From assembly GCA_022695795.1 (NCBI GenBank), contig MU404055.1, forward strand, positions 1,364,001-1,428,000: a stretch of 64,000 nt of DNA. Direction: 5' to 3'. Each line of letters starts with the position of its first letter. Position 1 is the first letter of the stretch. Shown here one piece after another: positions 35,667-47,032 of the stretch. The stretch is from Biscogniauxia marginata. Taxonomy: Eukaryota; Ascomycota; Sordariomycetes; Xylariales; Xylariaceae. Made by a program: the position numbers and the translations under genes. The notes beneath the pieces are model-generated. The model ran no database searches. It had not been told where the DNA came from and saw only the letters and a program-made list of their open reading frames with translations.

Positions 35667-36262
35667 TCACGTCATACCGTTCCCCGGCCGCTCCAGCTCC
35701 TCCCTCACGGGGACGCCGCCGATGCCCTTCTCCCCGGGGACGTTGGTGCGGCCGCCCTCGACGCCGACGCCGGTCGGGGCCGCCGAGTCCGAGGCCACGG
35801 GGGCCTCGCCGGGGGCGTGGCCCTCTTTGTGCGCTGGCGCGTTGGGGGCGCCTAGGCCTTGCGCTGTCATGTTGCCTCTCTTATTAGTTTGCTCTCTCCC
35901 TTCATTTTGGTTTCTTCCCCTTTTATTCCGTCTTTGCCGCACAAAAATTTATATATTTCTCTTTCCAGGTGGGCTTTGGGCTGATAATAGTATAGTGGTG
36001 GATCGGTGGAAAATTAAGAAGGAAAAAAAGAGGAGGCGGAGGTGGGCTTGAAAGTTTGATATTCTTCGTATGGCGTATATGTTGTTGCTGTTTCCAAAGA
36101 TAGGTAGGTATGTAAGGTAGGGAATGTGGTATGGTGATGATCATGAATGATACTTGGGAATTTAGAAAAGGGAGAATAACAGCAAAACGTACCTTCGGCT
36201 TGCTTCTTGAGGAACTTGTCGCTGGCAGCGCCGTTCTGGCCAGGGGTCTTGGATCCGGTCAT
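35667..36262 (-). CDS. small disordered hypothetical protein
   Basis: Two exons on the minus strand, 36262-36193 and 35875-35667, with a 317-nt intron (GTACGT donor; acceptor within AAGAGAG); 92 residues. I do not recognise a domain. Exon 1 encodes MTGSKTPGQNGAASDKFLKK; exon 2 is rich in Gly, Pro, Ala and Glu (APNAPAHKEGHAPGEAPVA, GIGGVPVREELERPGNGMT). The composition suggests an intrinsically disordered soluble protein. Exon 2 is much more GC-rich than its flanks and codon-like, supporting real coding. The intron is long for this genome and the acceptor is not unique, so the junction is less certain than the two exons. Confidence 0.6.
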
Positions 36263-38310
36263 CTTGATGTCTTGTCTGTAATATGTACCTAGTGGGCTTG
36301 AGATACGTGTAAGTGTAAGTGTGTCTGCAGGTACCTAATAAGGACGACTATAAGAAGACTTAACCATCGCGTTGCATACCTTTTGGTGTAACTTTTATTT
36401 ACTATTTCTCCAGTGTGGTGAAATACGCACGCATAGATACCTAAGAAACGAAGATGAGAAATCGCAAGAGGTGAATTGTCAGTCCTGGTAATTAAGCACC
36501 TCAAAAGGTTCACCTTGTACGTTGTAGATTACGTATACCTACCTACCTACCTACCTAAGAAAGATAGCGTAACCATGATGAATGCCACTAGACCTCAGGA
36601 TGTAAACGAACCTACGACCCTGCAGGGTCCAATTACGTCACGACGGGCCGTGACGAGATCGCCCGGCTTTGATGTCACCCTCCCGTCTAACCTTACGTAG
36701 TACGCACTAGGTAGGTAAAGGCTCCATAATGCGGCTGATCTTGATCACTGGATCGGCGCTATACTTTTTTCTCTTATCGGTCAAAAGAAGAAAAACCCTT
36801 AGAAAAAGAAACTACCCGGTTAAGCAACGACGTCAACGACGTGGACGCCGCCGCACGACCCAATAAAAAAGAAGAAGAAGAAGCAAACATTATAACCACC
36901 TAACACGTTTGATAGTGCTACGTAGTACAAGGAGGCGAAAACAAAAACCAAAAATTTAATTTCAAGGAAAAAGAAAATCTTTACCATGAGAATTACACTA
37001 ATGCCTCCTAGATCGCCTCGCATAAGTCATAATCGAACAAGTATTATCATACCTTAGGTAGTTAATAATAATTGTCTGTGTACATGCCTACCTTCTTTAT
37101 TGTACCTACGTACCTATTACAAGCAGCGAAACTTAAAGCGTATATCTTATTAAGTGTACCTAATGTTCTAGAAATAGTATGCATTACCTAGTGTATCCAT
37201 ATATCATGGTTTACCTAGGTATTACCCTCTTAATAACTCTCTCGAGAGTCCAATATGCGCGTCTTCCCACAATGGAGAACTTCCTACCCGAGTAATGTAT
37301 GCAGGGACTTATGATCATCAGGGTCTTTGATACGGGAGGGGGGGGCGGTTGAGTTGCTTCTCCGTAATGCTCTTTCATAACTCTACTTTCTAGACTGTCT
37401 GAGCAATGGTATCTGTATATATGTAGGTAGGTATACTAACTTTAGTATAGTGTGAGTGTAAGTAAGTGGGTAGTAAATTCGGACACGCCCCCCTTTCCCT
37501 GGCCGAGGTCCTCATATTTTCTACTGGCACTAACCTGGTAGGTAACTCCATACTATATTCTCCTAGCGTTGCCGCTACTGCTAGGTAGAGGTAATCCCGC
37601 TCTTCCTTGCCTATCATCACCGTGAACTCCCTTAGGCCGTAAAAAGCACTGTCCCTGAAAATTCATTCTCTCGCCTTTCCCCGATCTCGTTCTGCATGGA
37701 GGGAAAGAAGCATTGGGATATATAAAGAAAATGTATTGTCTGGGGGAAGTGAGAACGCCTTGTTGTTGCAGTGCTGTGTTCCTTGCTCTAGCCGACCTGA
37801 GAGGTAGGACCGGAGATGCAGGACGCGGGAAAATGCAAGGAATGACATGTATAAGAGTGGAAAAAATAAAATGTTTAGTCGTGAGGCATCCTCTCTTTTT
37901 CTTACGCCTCTAGTCCCCATTATATGCTTGCTCTCCCAGACCCCCCCGTGTCCCGGTAAAAATAAAACAAAAAAGAGAAAGTAGGACAATAGAGCTATCT
38001 TCCCGCCTCATTATGCTGAAACCCATCATAAATAGCAAATAGACATTTTATATAAAAACAAATATCCAAGACGCCTCGCAATTTACCCTTCATGATCCCA
38101 GCGGAACTCTCGCTGGATGTGGAAATGGAATATAGATGGAAAACTTCTCCCCTGGTTATCAATGCTCGATGACGTGCACAAATTACCACCTGGTTCAGGG
38201 GGAACAAGGCTCGGCCGGAAAAGGAGAGAAAACGTATAAAAACTTTTAGTAACGCCGAGTGATTCACCTCCCTGTCTCAGATGCAAGATATTCGATCGTT
38301 AAGAGGTTCA
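36263..38310. other. spacer with TACC/TAGG repeats
   Basis: No supported gene. It has a TACC run at 36533-36556, an AAG run near 36869-36885, and many scattered TAGGTA/TACCTA words. The right end includes the 3' UTR of the large Zn2Cys6 gene. Confidence 0.45.
36533..36556. repeat. TACC tetranucleotide tract
   Basis: Five consecutive CTAC/TACC units. The same word recurs as TAGG at 35388-35404 and 41873-41891 and in scattered copies elsewhere. Confidence 0.8.
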
Positions 38311-41300
38311 TCAGATATTGGAATCTCCAGGGTACAGTCCCAAAACATCATTCGGGAAGTAATCTCCGAACCAGCTCATCATTTCTGTGTGTTCGAAGCT
38401 TGTGAGGTGCTGGCCTATGTCCGTTTCGTTGTTATAAGTGAGCAAATGCAGATTGGAGCCTGTCGGACCTAGATACGAATACCCACTAGAGGCGAGGCCG
38501 CTACCACTTTGAGCAAAGTTGGACGGTCCCCCTTCAGATGAATATGCAGTACCTCCGCCGGGTGTCGAATGATTAGTAGATCCGAAAGTGTGGCTCTGAG
38601 TGCTCGAGGGGGAGACGCCAGTAGGATAAGTAGACTGATCATACCCTGATGAGTGTTGGGACGAGGGTGTATACGACGTGGGAGCGGCAGCTGTAGAGGT
38701 TTGCGCCGTTACGGATATAGGCATCTTGCTGTCCGGCGTCGAAGGTGCTTTAATGCTGTCATCTGAAGGCAAGCCTTCATAGTGCATGTGTGGTTTCCCT
38801 TGGGCTGATGAGCTTGAAACTCGACGGGGACGATTGACCCCGTGCCGCAGAGCCGACATGTTAGGTTGGGGATAGGCTGGTGGGAACATGGTCGTAGTTT
38901 CTGGCAGGCTTTGGCGTATAGGGTCGTATATCATGTTCCCAGGGGGTGTAGGCGCCGATGTAGGTATCGTGGTTGTTGTACTTGATTGAGAGGACTGAGT
39001 GGTGTGTTGATGCTGCTGCTGATGCTGCGGCTGATGATGTTGACGATGATGGGGGTGGTGGTGATGACCATGATGGCCATGATAATGCTGGCCCGTTCCG
39101 CTAACGGGATTCTGGAAAAGGAGGGTTAAACTTGAATTGGGTGAATTGGTCGTCCCTGTCAACGACCACGCCAACGGAGGCCCATTGTCTGGAATAGGTG
39201 AGGCCGGATATTCTAGTCCGTTCGTATACCTCTGAACGGCGCTATTCCGACGACTGCGTTTGGTGCTTTCGTATTCCTCATTAGTGTACGTCTCGCAGTC
39301 CCATTTGCCTTGTGCTTTGTGGTCTAGGACAGTTAGGATGTAACGCACGCCGCCCCAATACGTGTGCATCTGTTTTAAGGCCTTGTAACACACTTGATAA
39401 TTCTGGTTCGCTGCCGACGCCAACAGCAGATGCTTTGAGGATGCGCTTGGCTCGGTAGCAGCCGTTCCACTCCTGAAACCGGAACTTTTTGCTCCAGGTG
39501 GTGACAAGTCTCTCGAGATTGGTTGCGAGGCGGTTACCTTGGACTCCATGAGGAATGCGCATGCGGCGATGTAAATCGGTTGTGATGTGAATGGATTTCC
39601 AATGAAACATTTCGGGTCGAGCAATTCGGCAAAGGCGAGGATGTCAGTAATTGTCTTGGCACTAGACATGGAGAGCTCCCGACTATGAGGCTTCAATTGA
39701 TGCTTCCGGTCGATCGTTCCCTGCCGCGTGAGTAGCGTCGGCTGGTGGAGAACAATGATCAATGCGTGGAACCAAAAATGCAGTAAAATGAAGGTCGTGC
39801 CTTGGCCGTTCTTGACGTGTGCTTGGAAGTTGTTAGCATCAAATCGGAGCCGTGGTTCCATTAGCTGGTGAAGTTTCGTCAGCTCGTTTTCCATTTGGAC
39901 GAGTTGGTTCAATTTGTCTTTCGTCAGATCCTTGGGGTGTTTTATGACGTTTAAAACATCTGATACGCGTCCATACAAGTGTATAATTCTGAGCAGTGAC
40001 GCCTTCGGGTCGGGCCAGCCCGACACGGGATCAATAGACGTCTTTGGGAGTTCGAGATCGAAATCATCATCCTTGAGCGTGACTGGACGGCCAGTACCGG
40101 AGGAAATGGCCCGATCCAGAAAGAATACAGCCCAAAATGTGTCAATTCGCTCTTGTTCGACCTCCTTCTGCTCCTCTGGGCTTAACGTGCCGTCATCGGG
40201 GTTCGGCTGGCCAGGATTAAAGAAATCGTCAGTCGGCTGCCTGTCGTACCAACGAGTGTACCAAGGATCCTTGGCGCCTCGATACTTGATTCCGTCCTCT
40301 TTTGACAGGCCGAGGTCCACAGCCATACGTATCGCTACTCCCAGATACATCCAGAGCGCGCTGTCCTGGTCAGCGCCAAAGCCATTGTATGCCATCAGCA
40401 AGCAGGCTTGGACGGCGGCGACCGACGGGCACGGAAAGGTATCCACGGTGGATGCCTTGGCTCGCTGTGCGTAGAAGCGGCCGTAGTCTGATTTCGCAAG
40501 CTTTCCGTCATTCCACTTCTTGAATACGGGCACGTCAGAGAAGCGAGCGGCCAGAGCACATACGGCATCAACTAGTATCGGCTCAACGCGTTTCTCCTGA
40601 ACAAGGGTGGGGAATTTGTTGCGATGCAGAAAGGGGTAATTGCTCCCCAGCCGTATGAAAAAGGTCTCAACGAGGTTAATAATCAAGGGGTGGACAGGAT
40701 TCGTATCGTTGGGGTCGTAGACAGGCATGTCTTCAATATGGCCGAGCTCGTGGTCCGGGTTCGTCGCGGTCAGCAACCCGCCGTAGACGGAGCCGGTGCT
40801 CGGCGACGTGGCCGACATGGAGTTGTGTCTCCGGTCCCGCACCTTGACGACCATCTGCTTGAAGCCGGGCATGATGGCAGTCGGGCCAAAGTAGCGGAAG
40901 TAGGGGACGCGGTGGCTCTCATTGTGATGTTGCACGGGTGAGCGACTGGCGGTGCTGCGGCCGTCCTCGGTCGAGAACGAGTGGTTGCGCGGATTTGTCG
41001 GTCGCTGGACGAGGGCCTCGGGCCGCGGTGTAGCTTGCGACTGGTGTTCTTCCCACTCCATACTCTCCGACTTCAATTGCATAGCGGGCGTGGTGGGCTC
41101 CGAGGGGCTGTCGTCCTCGACTGCCTGCTCGAATTGTTGAAGTAATTGTTTCTGCTTGCTCTCATTTTGCTGCGGTTTTTGTTTTTGCTGCTGTTGGTGC
41201 CGCTGTTGGTGCCGGTGCCGGTGCTGGGGCTTCTCAGCCTCCTTCGGCTGGGGCTGTCTACGGTCGACTTCGGCATCTTCGTCCATGTAGTCGTCGTCGT

Positions 41301-41580
41301 CGGGCTCGACCTGGGCCGTGTCGACCCCCGAACTCTGCCCCCCGACGTCCTTCTTCTTCTCAGCCCCGTCCGAATAGCCCAGGCAGGTGTGGCCGTTCTT
41401 GGTGCAGGTCGAACAGGTCGGGTGCTCGCCAGCACAGCGTGTCTTCCTCTTGCGACAGGTGAGACATGCCGCATTTATCCTCCTGCGTTTCGTCGGGGGC
41501 TGGCCCTGGTTGTTGACGAAGCGGATCTGCTTGGGTGTGGGCAGCACCTCCTGGCTGTTGTTGTTGGCAAGAGTCGCCAT
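38311..41580 (-). CDS. Zn(II)2Cys6 transcription factor, 1089 residues
   Basis: Single uninterrupted exon starting at the ATG at 41580. The zinc cluster is complete: Cys39, 42, 49, 56, 59 and 66 (C-X2-C-X6-C-X6-C-X2-C-X6-C), preceded by the basic KRRR. A Gln/His-rich linker follows at about 118-155. The fungal-specific regulatory domain spans roughly residues 295-620 (LIINLVETFFIRLGSNYPFLH, YLGVAIRMAVDLGL, RIDTFWAVFFLDRAISSGTGRP). The C-terminal third is low-complexity, with a His tract at about 830-860 and Ser/Thr/Pro-rich segments that may form an activation region. Such factors bind CGG-type sites in the nucleus. The target pathway cannot be read from sequence and I do not assign an ortholog. 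The absence of introns in 3.27 kb is notable beside its intron-rich neighbours. Confidence 0.92.
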   Translation of the reverse strand: MATLANNNSQEVLPTPKQIRFVNNQGQPPTKRRRINAACLTCRKRKTRCAGEHPTCSTCTKNGHTCLGYSDGAEKKKDVGGQSSGVDTAQVEPDDDDYMDEDAEVDRRQPQPKEAEKPQHRHRHQQRHQQQQKQKPQQNESKQKQLLQQFEQAVEDDSPSEPTTPAMQLKSESMEWEEHQSQATPRPEALVQRPTNPRNHSFSTEDGRSTASRSPVQHHNESHRVPYFRYFGPTAIMPGFKQMVVKVRDRRHNSMSATSPSTGSVYGGLLTATNPDHELGHIEDMPVYDPNDTNPVHPLIINLVETFFIRLGSNYPFLHRNKFPTLVQEKRVEPILVDAVCALAARFSDVPVFKKWNDGKLAKSDYGRFYAQRAKASTVDTFPCPSVAAVQACLLMAYNGFGADQDSALWMYLGVAIRMAVDLGLSKEDGIKYRGAKDPWYTRWYDRQPTDDFFNPGQPNPDDGTLSPEEQKEVEQERIDTFWAVFFLDRAISSGTGRPVTLKDDDFDLELPKTSIDPVSGWPDPKASLLRIIHLYGRVSDVLNVIKHPKDLTKDKLNQLVQMENELTKLHQLMEPRLRFDANNFQAHVKNGQGTTFILLHFWFHALIIVLHQPTLLTRQGTIDRKHQLKPHSRELSMSSAKTITDILAFAELLDPKCFIGNPFTSQPIYIAACAFLMESKVTASQPISRDLSPPGAKSSGFRSGTAATEPSASSKHLLLASAANQNYQVCYKALKQMHTYWGGVRYILTVLDHKAQGKWDCETYTNEEYESTKRSRRNSAVQRYTNGLEYPASPIPDNGPPLAWSLTGTTNSPNSSLTLLFQNPVSGTGQHYHGHHGHHHHPHHRQHHQPQHQQQHQHTTQSSQSSTTTTIPTSAPTPPGNMIYDPIRQSLPETTTMFPPAYPQPNMSALRHGVNRPRRVSSSSAQGKPHMHYEGLPSDDSIKAPSTPDSKMPISVTAQTSTAAAPTSYTPSSQHSSGYDQSTYPTGVSPSSTQSHTFGSTNHSTPGGGTAYSSEGGPSNFAQSGSGLASSGYSYLGPTGSNLHLLTYNNETDIGQHLTSFEHTEMMSWFGDYFPNDVLGLYPGDSNI

Positions 41581-42795
41581 CGTTCGGCGCGGCGGCGTCG
41601 TGGGAACTTGTAAGGGAGGGAATGGGCGGTACTTAAGGGAGCTCTACCGTCGAAGTACCATCGTGTGTCGGTCCGTGGGGCGGCGTTTTTTTATTGTGGG
41701 CTCGCGAATCAGACTGTGGGGTGTGGCTTTCTGTTCTGGAGCCCACCATCGCGCACATCAAGGGTCGGGGGTGGGCGCTACATCTACATCTACATCTACA
41801 GGCAATTAGGTAGGGCGAGGTAGTGTGTGGTAGAGTTGCGTGTAGAGTTGTGCGTTTCGAGGCTTAGGTTAGATAGGTAGGTAGGTAGGTGAGCTTGTCA
41901 GGGTAGCAGTAGCATGCAACTGAAGTATGTAGGTTGTAGATGGATATGTGCTGCGAGGCAAGGTAGGAGGAATAAGAAATAAAACCCCTCCGACCTGCGT
42001 CGTACGACGTCGTTGTGTGTGTGCTTGTACGGCCTAACGCAGCATGTAGATAGGCGGATTATCACAGGTAGATTGCACTGCAGGAGGCTTGCCGAATGTA
42101 CCTAAGTATAGCTACCTAGGTACCTACAGATTAGTGTAGCTTAATTAAGAGTGGGTATCCATTATGACTACCTGCATCCATTGTATCTCATCTGGTGATA
42201 TTTATTGGGTCAATCCATTGATCATATCAATTCAACGAAGGAAAGGACCTACCCAAGGTATCTCATGTTTGCAATGACATGTATAATTATTATGAATTAC
42301 AAGCTAACAACTTGGACTAATCGCCAAACGAATACGCCATATTGCAAGTTTCAAGGCGGTGTGACTAACGGAACTCGTGAATACACAACGACATGAGAGG
42401 CATCAGGCAAACCAAGTTGCTAACGCGAGAAGAAAGGAAAAAAAAAAAGGCTCTCCGTCGTGGCGACAGACCCCATCTCAATGAAGTCACGGCCATTTGT
42501 GGGGAATAGCAACTTAGCAAAAAAAGCTCCGGGGGTGGGCGCTTGTCAGCGTTGGCTGCTTGGCTTGCTGGTCATATGTATGTTATAATCGGCACTACCG
42601 GGAGGATGATTTGAGTTGCGGAGAGCTGATCGAAGCCGTATAGGGGTTAACCGACGCTAATCAGAGGGGGGGAGGGATAACAGTATTTAAGACGTTGTTG
42701 TCGGCAACTCCTTGTAAGTTAAAAACTAACGAACTAGCATTGAATTTGATCAAAGAAGGCATGTTGTACGTTGTGAAGAATCAAGTCCCCCCGAG

Positions 42796-42800
42796 ACACA

Positions 42801-42849
<49 letters not shown>
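42796..42849. repeat. compound CA/GA microsatellite
   Basis: About 11 CA units run directly into about 16 GA units. Short frames read through it on both strands are spurious. Confidence 0.9.
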
Positions 42850-42854
<5 letters not shown>

Positions 42855-43205
42855 GGTGGTGTTACGGGAATTACGTCTATACCGAAATGCTCCAATTGCA
42901 TGACCGATGTGTACCTTAGGTAACCCACAACGGACTTAAGGAGCTATTGCTCCTCGGCAGGAGAGGGTTATGCCTAGGTATGCAGTTGACCGAAGAACCA
43001 GACTGTAAGTATGGTACTTCATGGACTAGGGTAGTGCATAGGGGAAGTGTATGGACGACATACATATGCAGGTCGCCGTCTAATAGCATCTATATGAACT
43101 TTTCACAAGGGCAACCAGCACGGGAGGGGGGGAAAGGAAGAGTAAACATCATCGTGAGTATTGCTTAGGGTTGAGCAGAAACGAAGTAGCCCGGAGATAA
43201 AAGTG

Positions 43206-43224
43206 AAAAAAAAAAAAAAAAAAA
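43206..43224. repeat. A19 homopolymer
   Basis: A run of 19 A residues in a spacer; no neighbouring retroposed gene is visible. Confidence 0.85.
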
Positions 43225-44745
43225 GTCGCGAGGGGCTCACGGTCCGAGATTCGGTCTCGTCTACGACATCACCATTCTCGTTAACGGGGAATTGGTAAGC
43301 CTCTCTCCCACCCGTCTGTGGGATCTCTTACGCTGGAACCTAACTCTTAGGTACCTAAAACCTCGAGATAAGGTCAGAACGCGCAGACCCTGGTCGCATC
43401 GGTCATGTACGAGTACACGTCTCTCTGCCTTAGTCTGATAGCCTTGCCTGGTTGGGGTGACACTGAAGGAGCCAGTCGGTTATCTCCCCCGTGTCTAACA
43501 AGCCCACGGGGGGCCGGCCTGGGGTTGGTCGGTTGGGGGATGGGGGCCTTTTCTTTAAGAACGAAAAAAACAACACCTCGGGTCATCATGAACGAAGGTC
43601 CATGTGACCTTTTTTTTTCTCCGTCAATCTTTTTCCGGTCCGTCGCGTAGCTTTCCCCTCCGCTCCGCGTACCACCTGGATGGGACAGCAGGGTCCGTCA
43701 TCGTCGAATGAGTCTCGACACATGTACATCCCCCCCTCGTCCATCACACACAATCACGGCAGATCCCATAGCGGCCCGATGAGAAGAGAAGGAGGGCTAC
43801 CCTGCCCGCCCGATGATGATAGGCGACAATACCATTCGCGCTCGCATCGGAAACTTGAGAATTTCCCATCTATTAATCGGTTTTGCAAATTCCATGTCTC
43901 AATTGGAAGAAGGAGGTGGCCGAGTATTGGTAGAAAAGACAATGGCTGTCACAGGGATGCGGCGTGGACTATGCAGGCTAGCTAGACTCGATGTAGATGT
44001 CGAGAGCGGAGAGCTGCTACCTTAGCTGTAGCCACTACATGGCATTTGGGTAAGGGTTCAGTCTCATGTATAATTATCTCTACGCGAGAACTACTACTCG
44101 TCTATGTAGGTGGCCCAGGGGTCCGTCTTCGGGCATATTTCTCAAAACGGCAGAGTCAAGCTTGAAGGGGAATGGGCTGAGGATTCTGTCACATTGAAAC
44201 CCCGCGAAATCGATTTTGTAGCTTGGTATTTTTTAAAGTCGAAGTCGAAGTCGAGGCTTTACTAAGTACACTCATAACGGCAGTCTGATGCCAGTCAGAC
44301 AATGATCATTCTACCAGATCTCTTCTCACATGTAGTTTTCTTACACGGACTACTAATGGGACGAAGTGTCAGTCAACTTGGGAACGTAAGTCTTACCTAA
44401 ACCCGAAAGTGACTCTGTCTGTTTACTAGCTGCATATAAGCCCGTCTGTTTGGATGGGGAGTTTTCTCTTAGTAATAGGGGTATCATTATGTTGATTTTG
44501 CACTCCTCAGGTAGTAAATACCCCTTTCCCCCTCCCCTCCACCCCTGCCTCCCTCCCTCTTAAGAAGTAAACGCCATATCTTTCCCCGCGGATTTATAGA
44601 CATTGCTTGATATGAAAAGGGGAAAAGTTGCAGGATATGTGCTGGTCACGAGTATGAACATGCCTGCGCTCGTGTAGATCGGTCCTAACGCCATTTTTGC
44701 CTGGAAACACTGCTTCCGCTGGTCGAAGGAAGACCCGGAAGAACC

Positions 44746-46998
44746 TCAGCCGAACACAATATTAACCCCCATTTCGGCGCTGACCTTCCTCCAGAGATCG
44801 GTGTCTTCCCCTTCCATAGAAGATTCGCTTAGAAGATCTAGTCTCTTCCAGACCTCGCGAATGATGCCCCATGCTTGCTCGATGTTGGTCATTCCTTGTC
44901 GCAACTCGATTGCGACAAACGCCTTCTCCGCCAGCGCTCGGTCTTCCTCGCTTGTTGCCTCGCACGCAGCCACGAAAAGGGGCCATAGTAAGGCTCCCAT
45001 GGGCCCTCTGTGAGCAACCGTCTCAACACAATGGAGCAGCGACGTGTGAGCGTGCTTCTGTACCAGCGCATGGCCTGGCAAATATTCGTAGATGGTACGA
45101 TAAAGATAGACGAATGCACTGTGACGATATGCGAGTGCATTATTCAATATTGACTGCAGTCGCTGTCTCTCCGAAACCTCTCCCTCGACAACCTCAAGCA
45201 CGCCCTCCTCAACGGTAACGTTTGCCGGGAGACATGGCTCCCACTGGGTAAGTGCGGCTTCGATGGCTTGGGAGGTGGTTTCAAATTCTGTCCGAAGAAC
45301 TGCGACCTTTGACGATTGGTTCATTCGAAGGGCTTGCCCTAGCTCGACTTTCACGGATAGCAGGCTCGATAGGCGGTGCATAATCGGCCATAACGTCGTA
45401 GCCATGCCTAGTAGACTATCTACATTGCTCAGAGGAGATGCAGGCGGAGCGTCGAGGGGAGGGAACGGTAGAAGACATCCAGCAGCTGGAGCCGTGGAAA
45501 GCGGTGGCTTCCCTAAAGACAGCGCCGTGATAACATCATAAAACCGGAACGCCTAAAGTCTAGTCAGAATGACAGAACTACAGAACGACGTGGAGCGTGA
45601 GTGGTGGATACATACACGCTCGAGGAAGAGACTGGCCGGGCTAGAGTCTTGTGACGAGGCCATAATAGTTAGGGCCCCTTTGAGGTGGCCATCTACGATA
45701 CTTGACCGTCCACGTTGTACGAGCTAAAAGGAAGTCTTGTTAGTTTTTCCTCGCGGTCTTCAGGAGTCGGAATAAGGGATGTGCTTACCACTTCGTAATA
45801 TACGAGTAGCATAATAGCAGCCAGAAGCTCATTCTTGTTCACCCTATCGCCCTTCTCGATCAGTCGCGCCAAGCCTTGTATAGCTTGATTGTGGAAATAT
45901 ATAGACTTCTCGACATTTCCCACACCACGGTACTCTAGGTGAGCACTTGCTAGTGCGTATATCGCGTTCATGACGGACGTACTCTCGTGCGAGAGCGGCA
46001 GGACCAATTGCTGGAATGGATTGCCCGATTCCTCCCGGAATACGATAAGATGCGACAGCACATTGCAGAAATGATCGACCAGTGCGCGACGGTTGGAGCG
46101 ATCTGAGAATTCCGAGAACACTGGTATGCAAAACTCTACCGCTGGAGATGCTATAGGACTTGGCGCGATCATGGCAAGATCTGGAGGCAAGGACCGCGCG
46201 TACGAAACGAGACTGTTATTCGAGTTTCTCCATATCATACTCTGGCTTTGAATCTTCTCGTCTTTAGAGACATCGAACTCATATGCCACCGTATTCGTAG
46301 GAGACACCGCATTCTCGCCGGTAACAGGAGGCAGATTCGAGAGTATCGTGGTGGCGGGTTTGCCGTCGAACGGGATAACAAAGTCGGACACGCACACATC
46401 CTCGACCTCATCGTCTTGCCATTGACTACTGTCTAGACAGTTATCTAGCCTCGGTTCGTCCGGCGACCGGGAGTTCTGAATAAAGTTGTACTGCGGCTCC
46501 TTTTTCCTGCGTTGACGGGGTTTCACTGCTTCGTATGTGCACTCGACGCCGCGCTCGGCACAACGCGCACACTGTGGCCGGATCTCGTCGCATTTTTTCT
46601 TCTAATAGCAAGGCGTGACAAGTCAGAGATAGACTCTTAGAACCAATCATAGAAAACATCTACTATGAAACAGGTGTCCGTACTTTTTCCTTACTATAAC
46701 CACGTCAGGAAATCGGGTTTTCGTCAACGAAACATGCAATTGGAGGAGTATAAAGCAGTAGTTCACGTACCAAAAAGTGCAGCCTATGAAATAGATCCTA
46801 TCAATTAGCTCTAGTTCTGTAAATGTAGGTGTATGTATGTATGTAAAACGTCACAGGAGGCTTGAGGGCTGAACGAGAGCCGCGACTATACTTCTCGAGT
46901 AGTATAGGAAAAGAAAACAATTGTCAAATGCCGAACTGACCTGCTCGGGACCGTCTCTTAGGCACCTTGGGCGGGGCGAGCCTAGTATACAGCAACAT
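44746..46998 (-). CDS. Zn(II)2Cys6 transcription factor with two microexons
   Basis: Six exons on the minus strand: 46998-46941, 46783-46771 (13 nt), 46693-46684 (10 nt), 46601-45789, 45723-45616 and 45552-44746; 602 residues. The junctions restore one frame and the complete zinc cluster: exon 1 ends ...KRRSRA, and exons 2-4 give GCTF, CKEK and [18 protein letters not shown], making C-X2-C-X6-C-X6-C-X2-C-X6-C within about residues 21-48. Introns around the microexons have GTCAGT, GTACGT and GTACGG donors, and introns 2 and 3 have CTGAC branch sites. A Lys/Arg stretch (KPRQRRKK) follows. The rest matches the fungal regulatory region of C6 factors ([55 protein letters not shown]). A nuclear regulator; target unknown. 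Without the microexons no zinc cluster can be read. Confidence 0.85.
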
Positions 46999-47032
46999 AT
47001 TGCCGGCCAGAAATGCGCAGCGGCATGAACAT
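46982..47032 (-). promoter_or_regulatory. upstream ORF overlapping the Zn2Cys6 start
   Basis: An ATG at 47032 opens a 16-codon frame (MFMPLRISG...) that ends at TAG 46984-46982, beyond the main ATG at 46998 and in another frame. If in the mRNA leader, it could repress translation of the regulator. Confidence 0.4.

Larger units (their letters stand above)
41581..44745. other. spacer between two Zn2Cys6 genes, simple-sequence rich
   Basis: Upstream region of the large Zn2Cys6 gene. It holds a TAGG run (41873-41891), a CTACAT hexamer run (about 41779-41801), the CA/GA microsatellite (42796-42849), an A19 run (43206-43224) and a GTCGAA repeat (about 44239-44256). Open frames are short and overlapping; no supported gene. 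Confidence 0.5.

Noticed and set aside
39914..40474. 186-codon plus-strand frame opposite the large Zn2Cys6 gene
   Set aside because: Antisense shadow of the regulatory domain; no domain and no promoter context.
42695..42928. Short frames across the CA/GA microsatellite
   Set aside because: The peptides are translations of a simple repeat.
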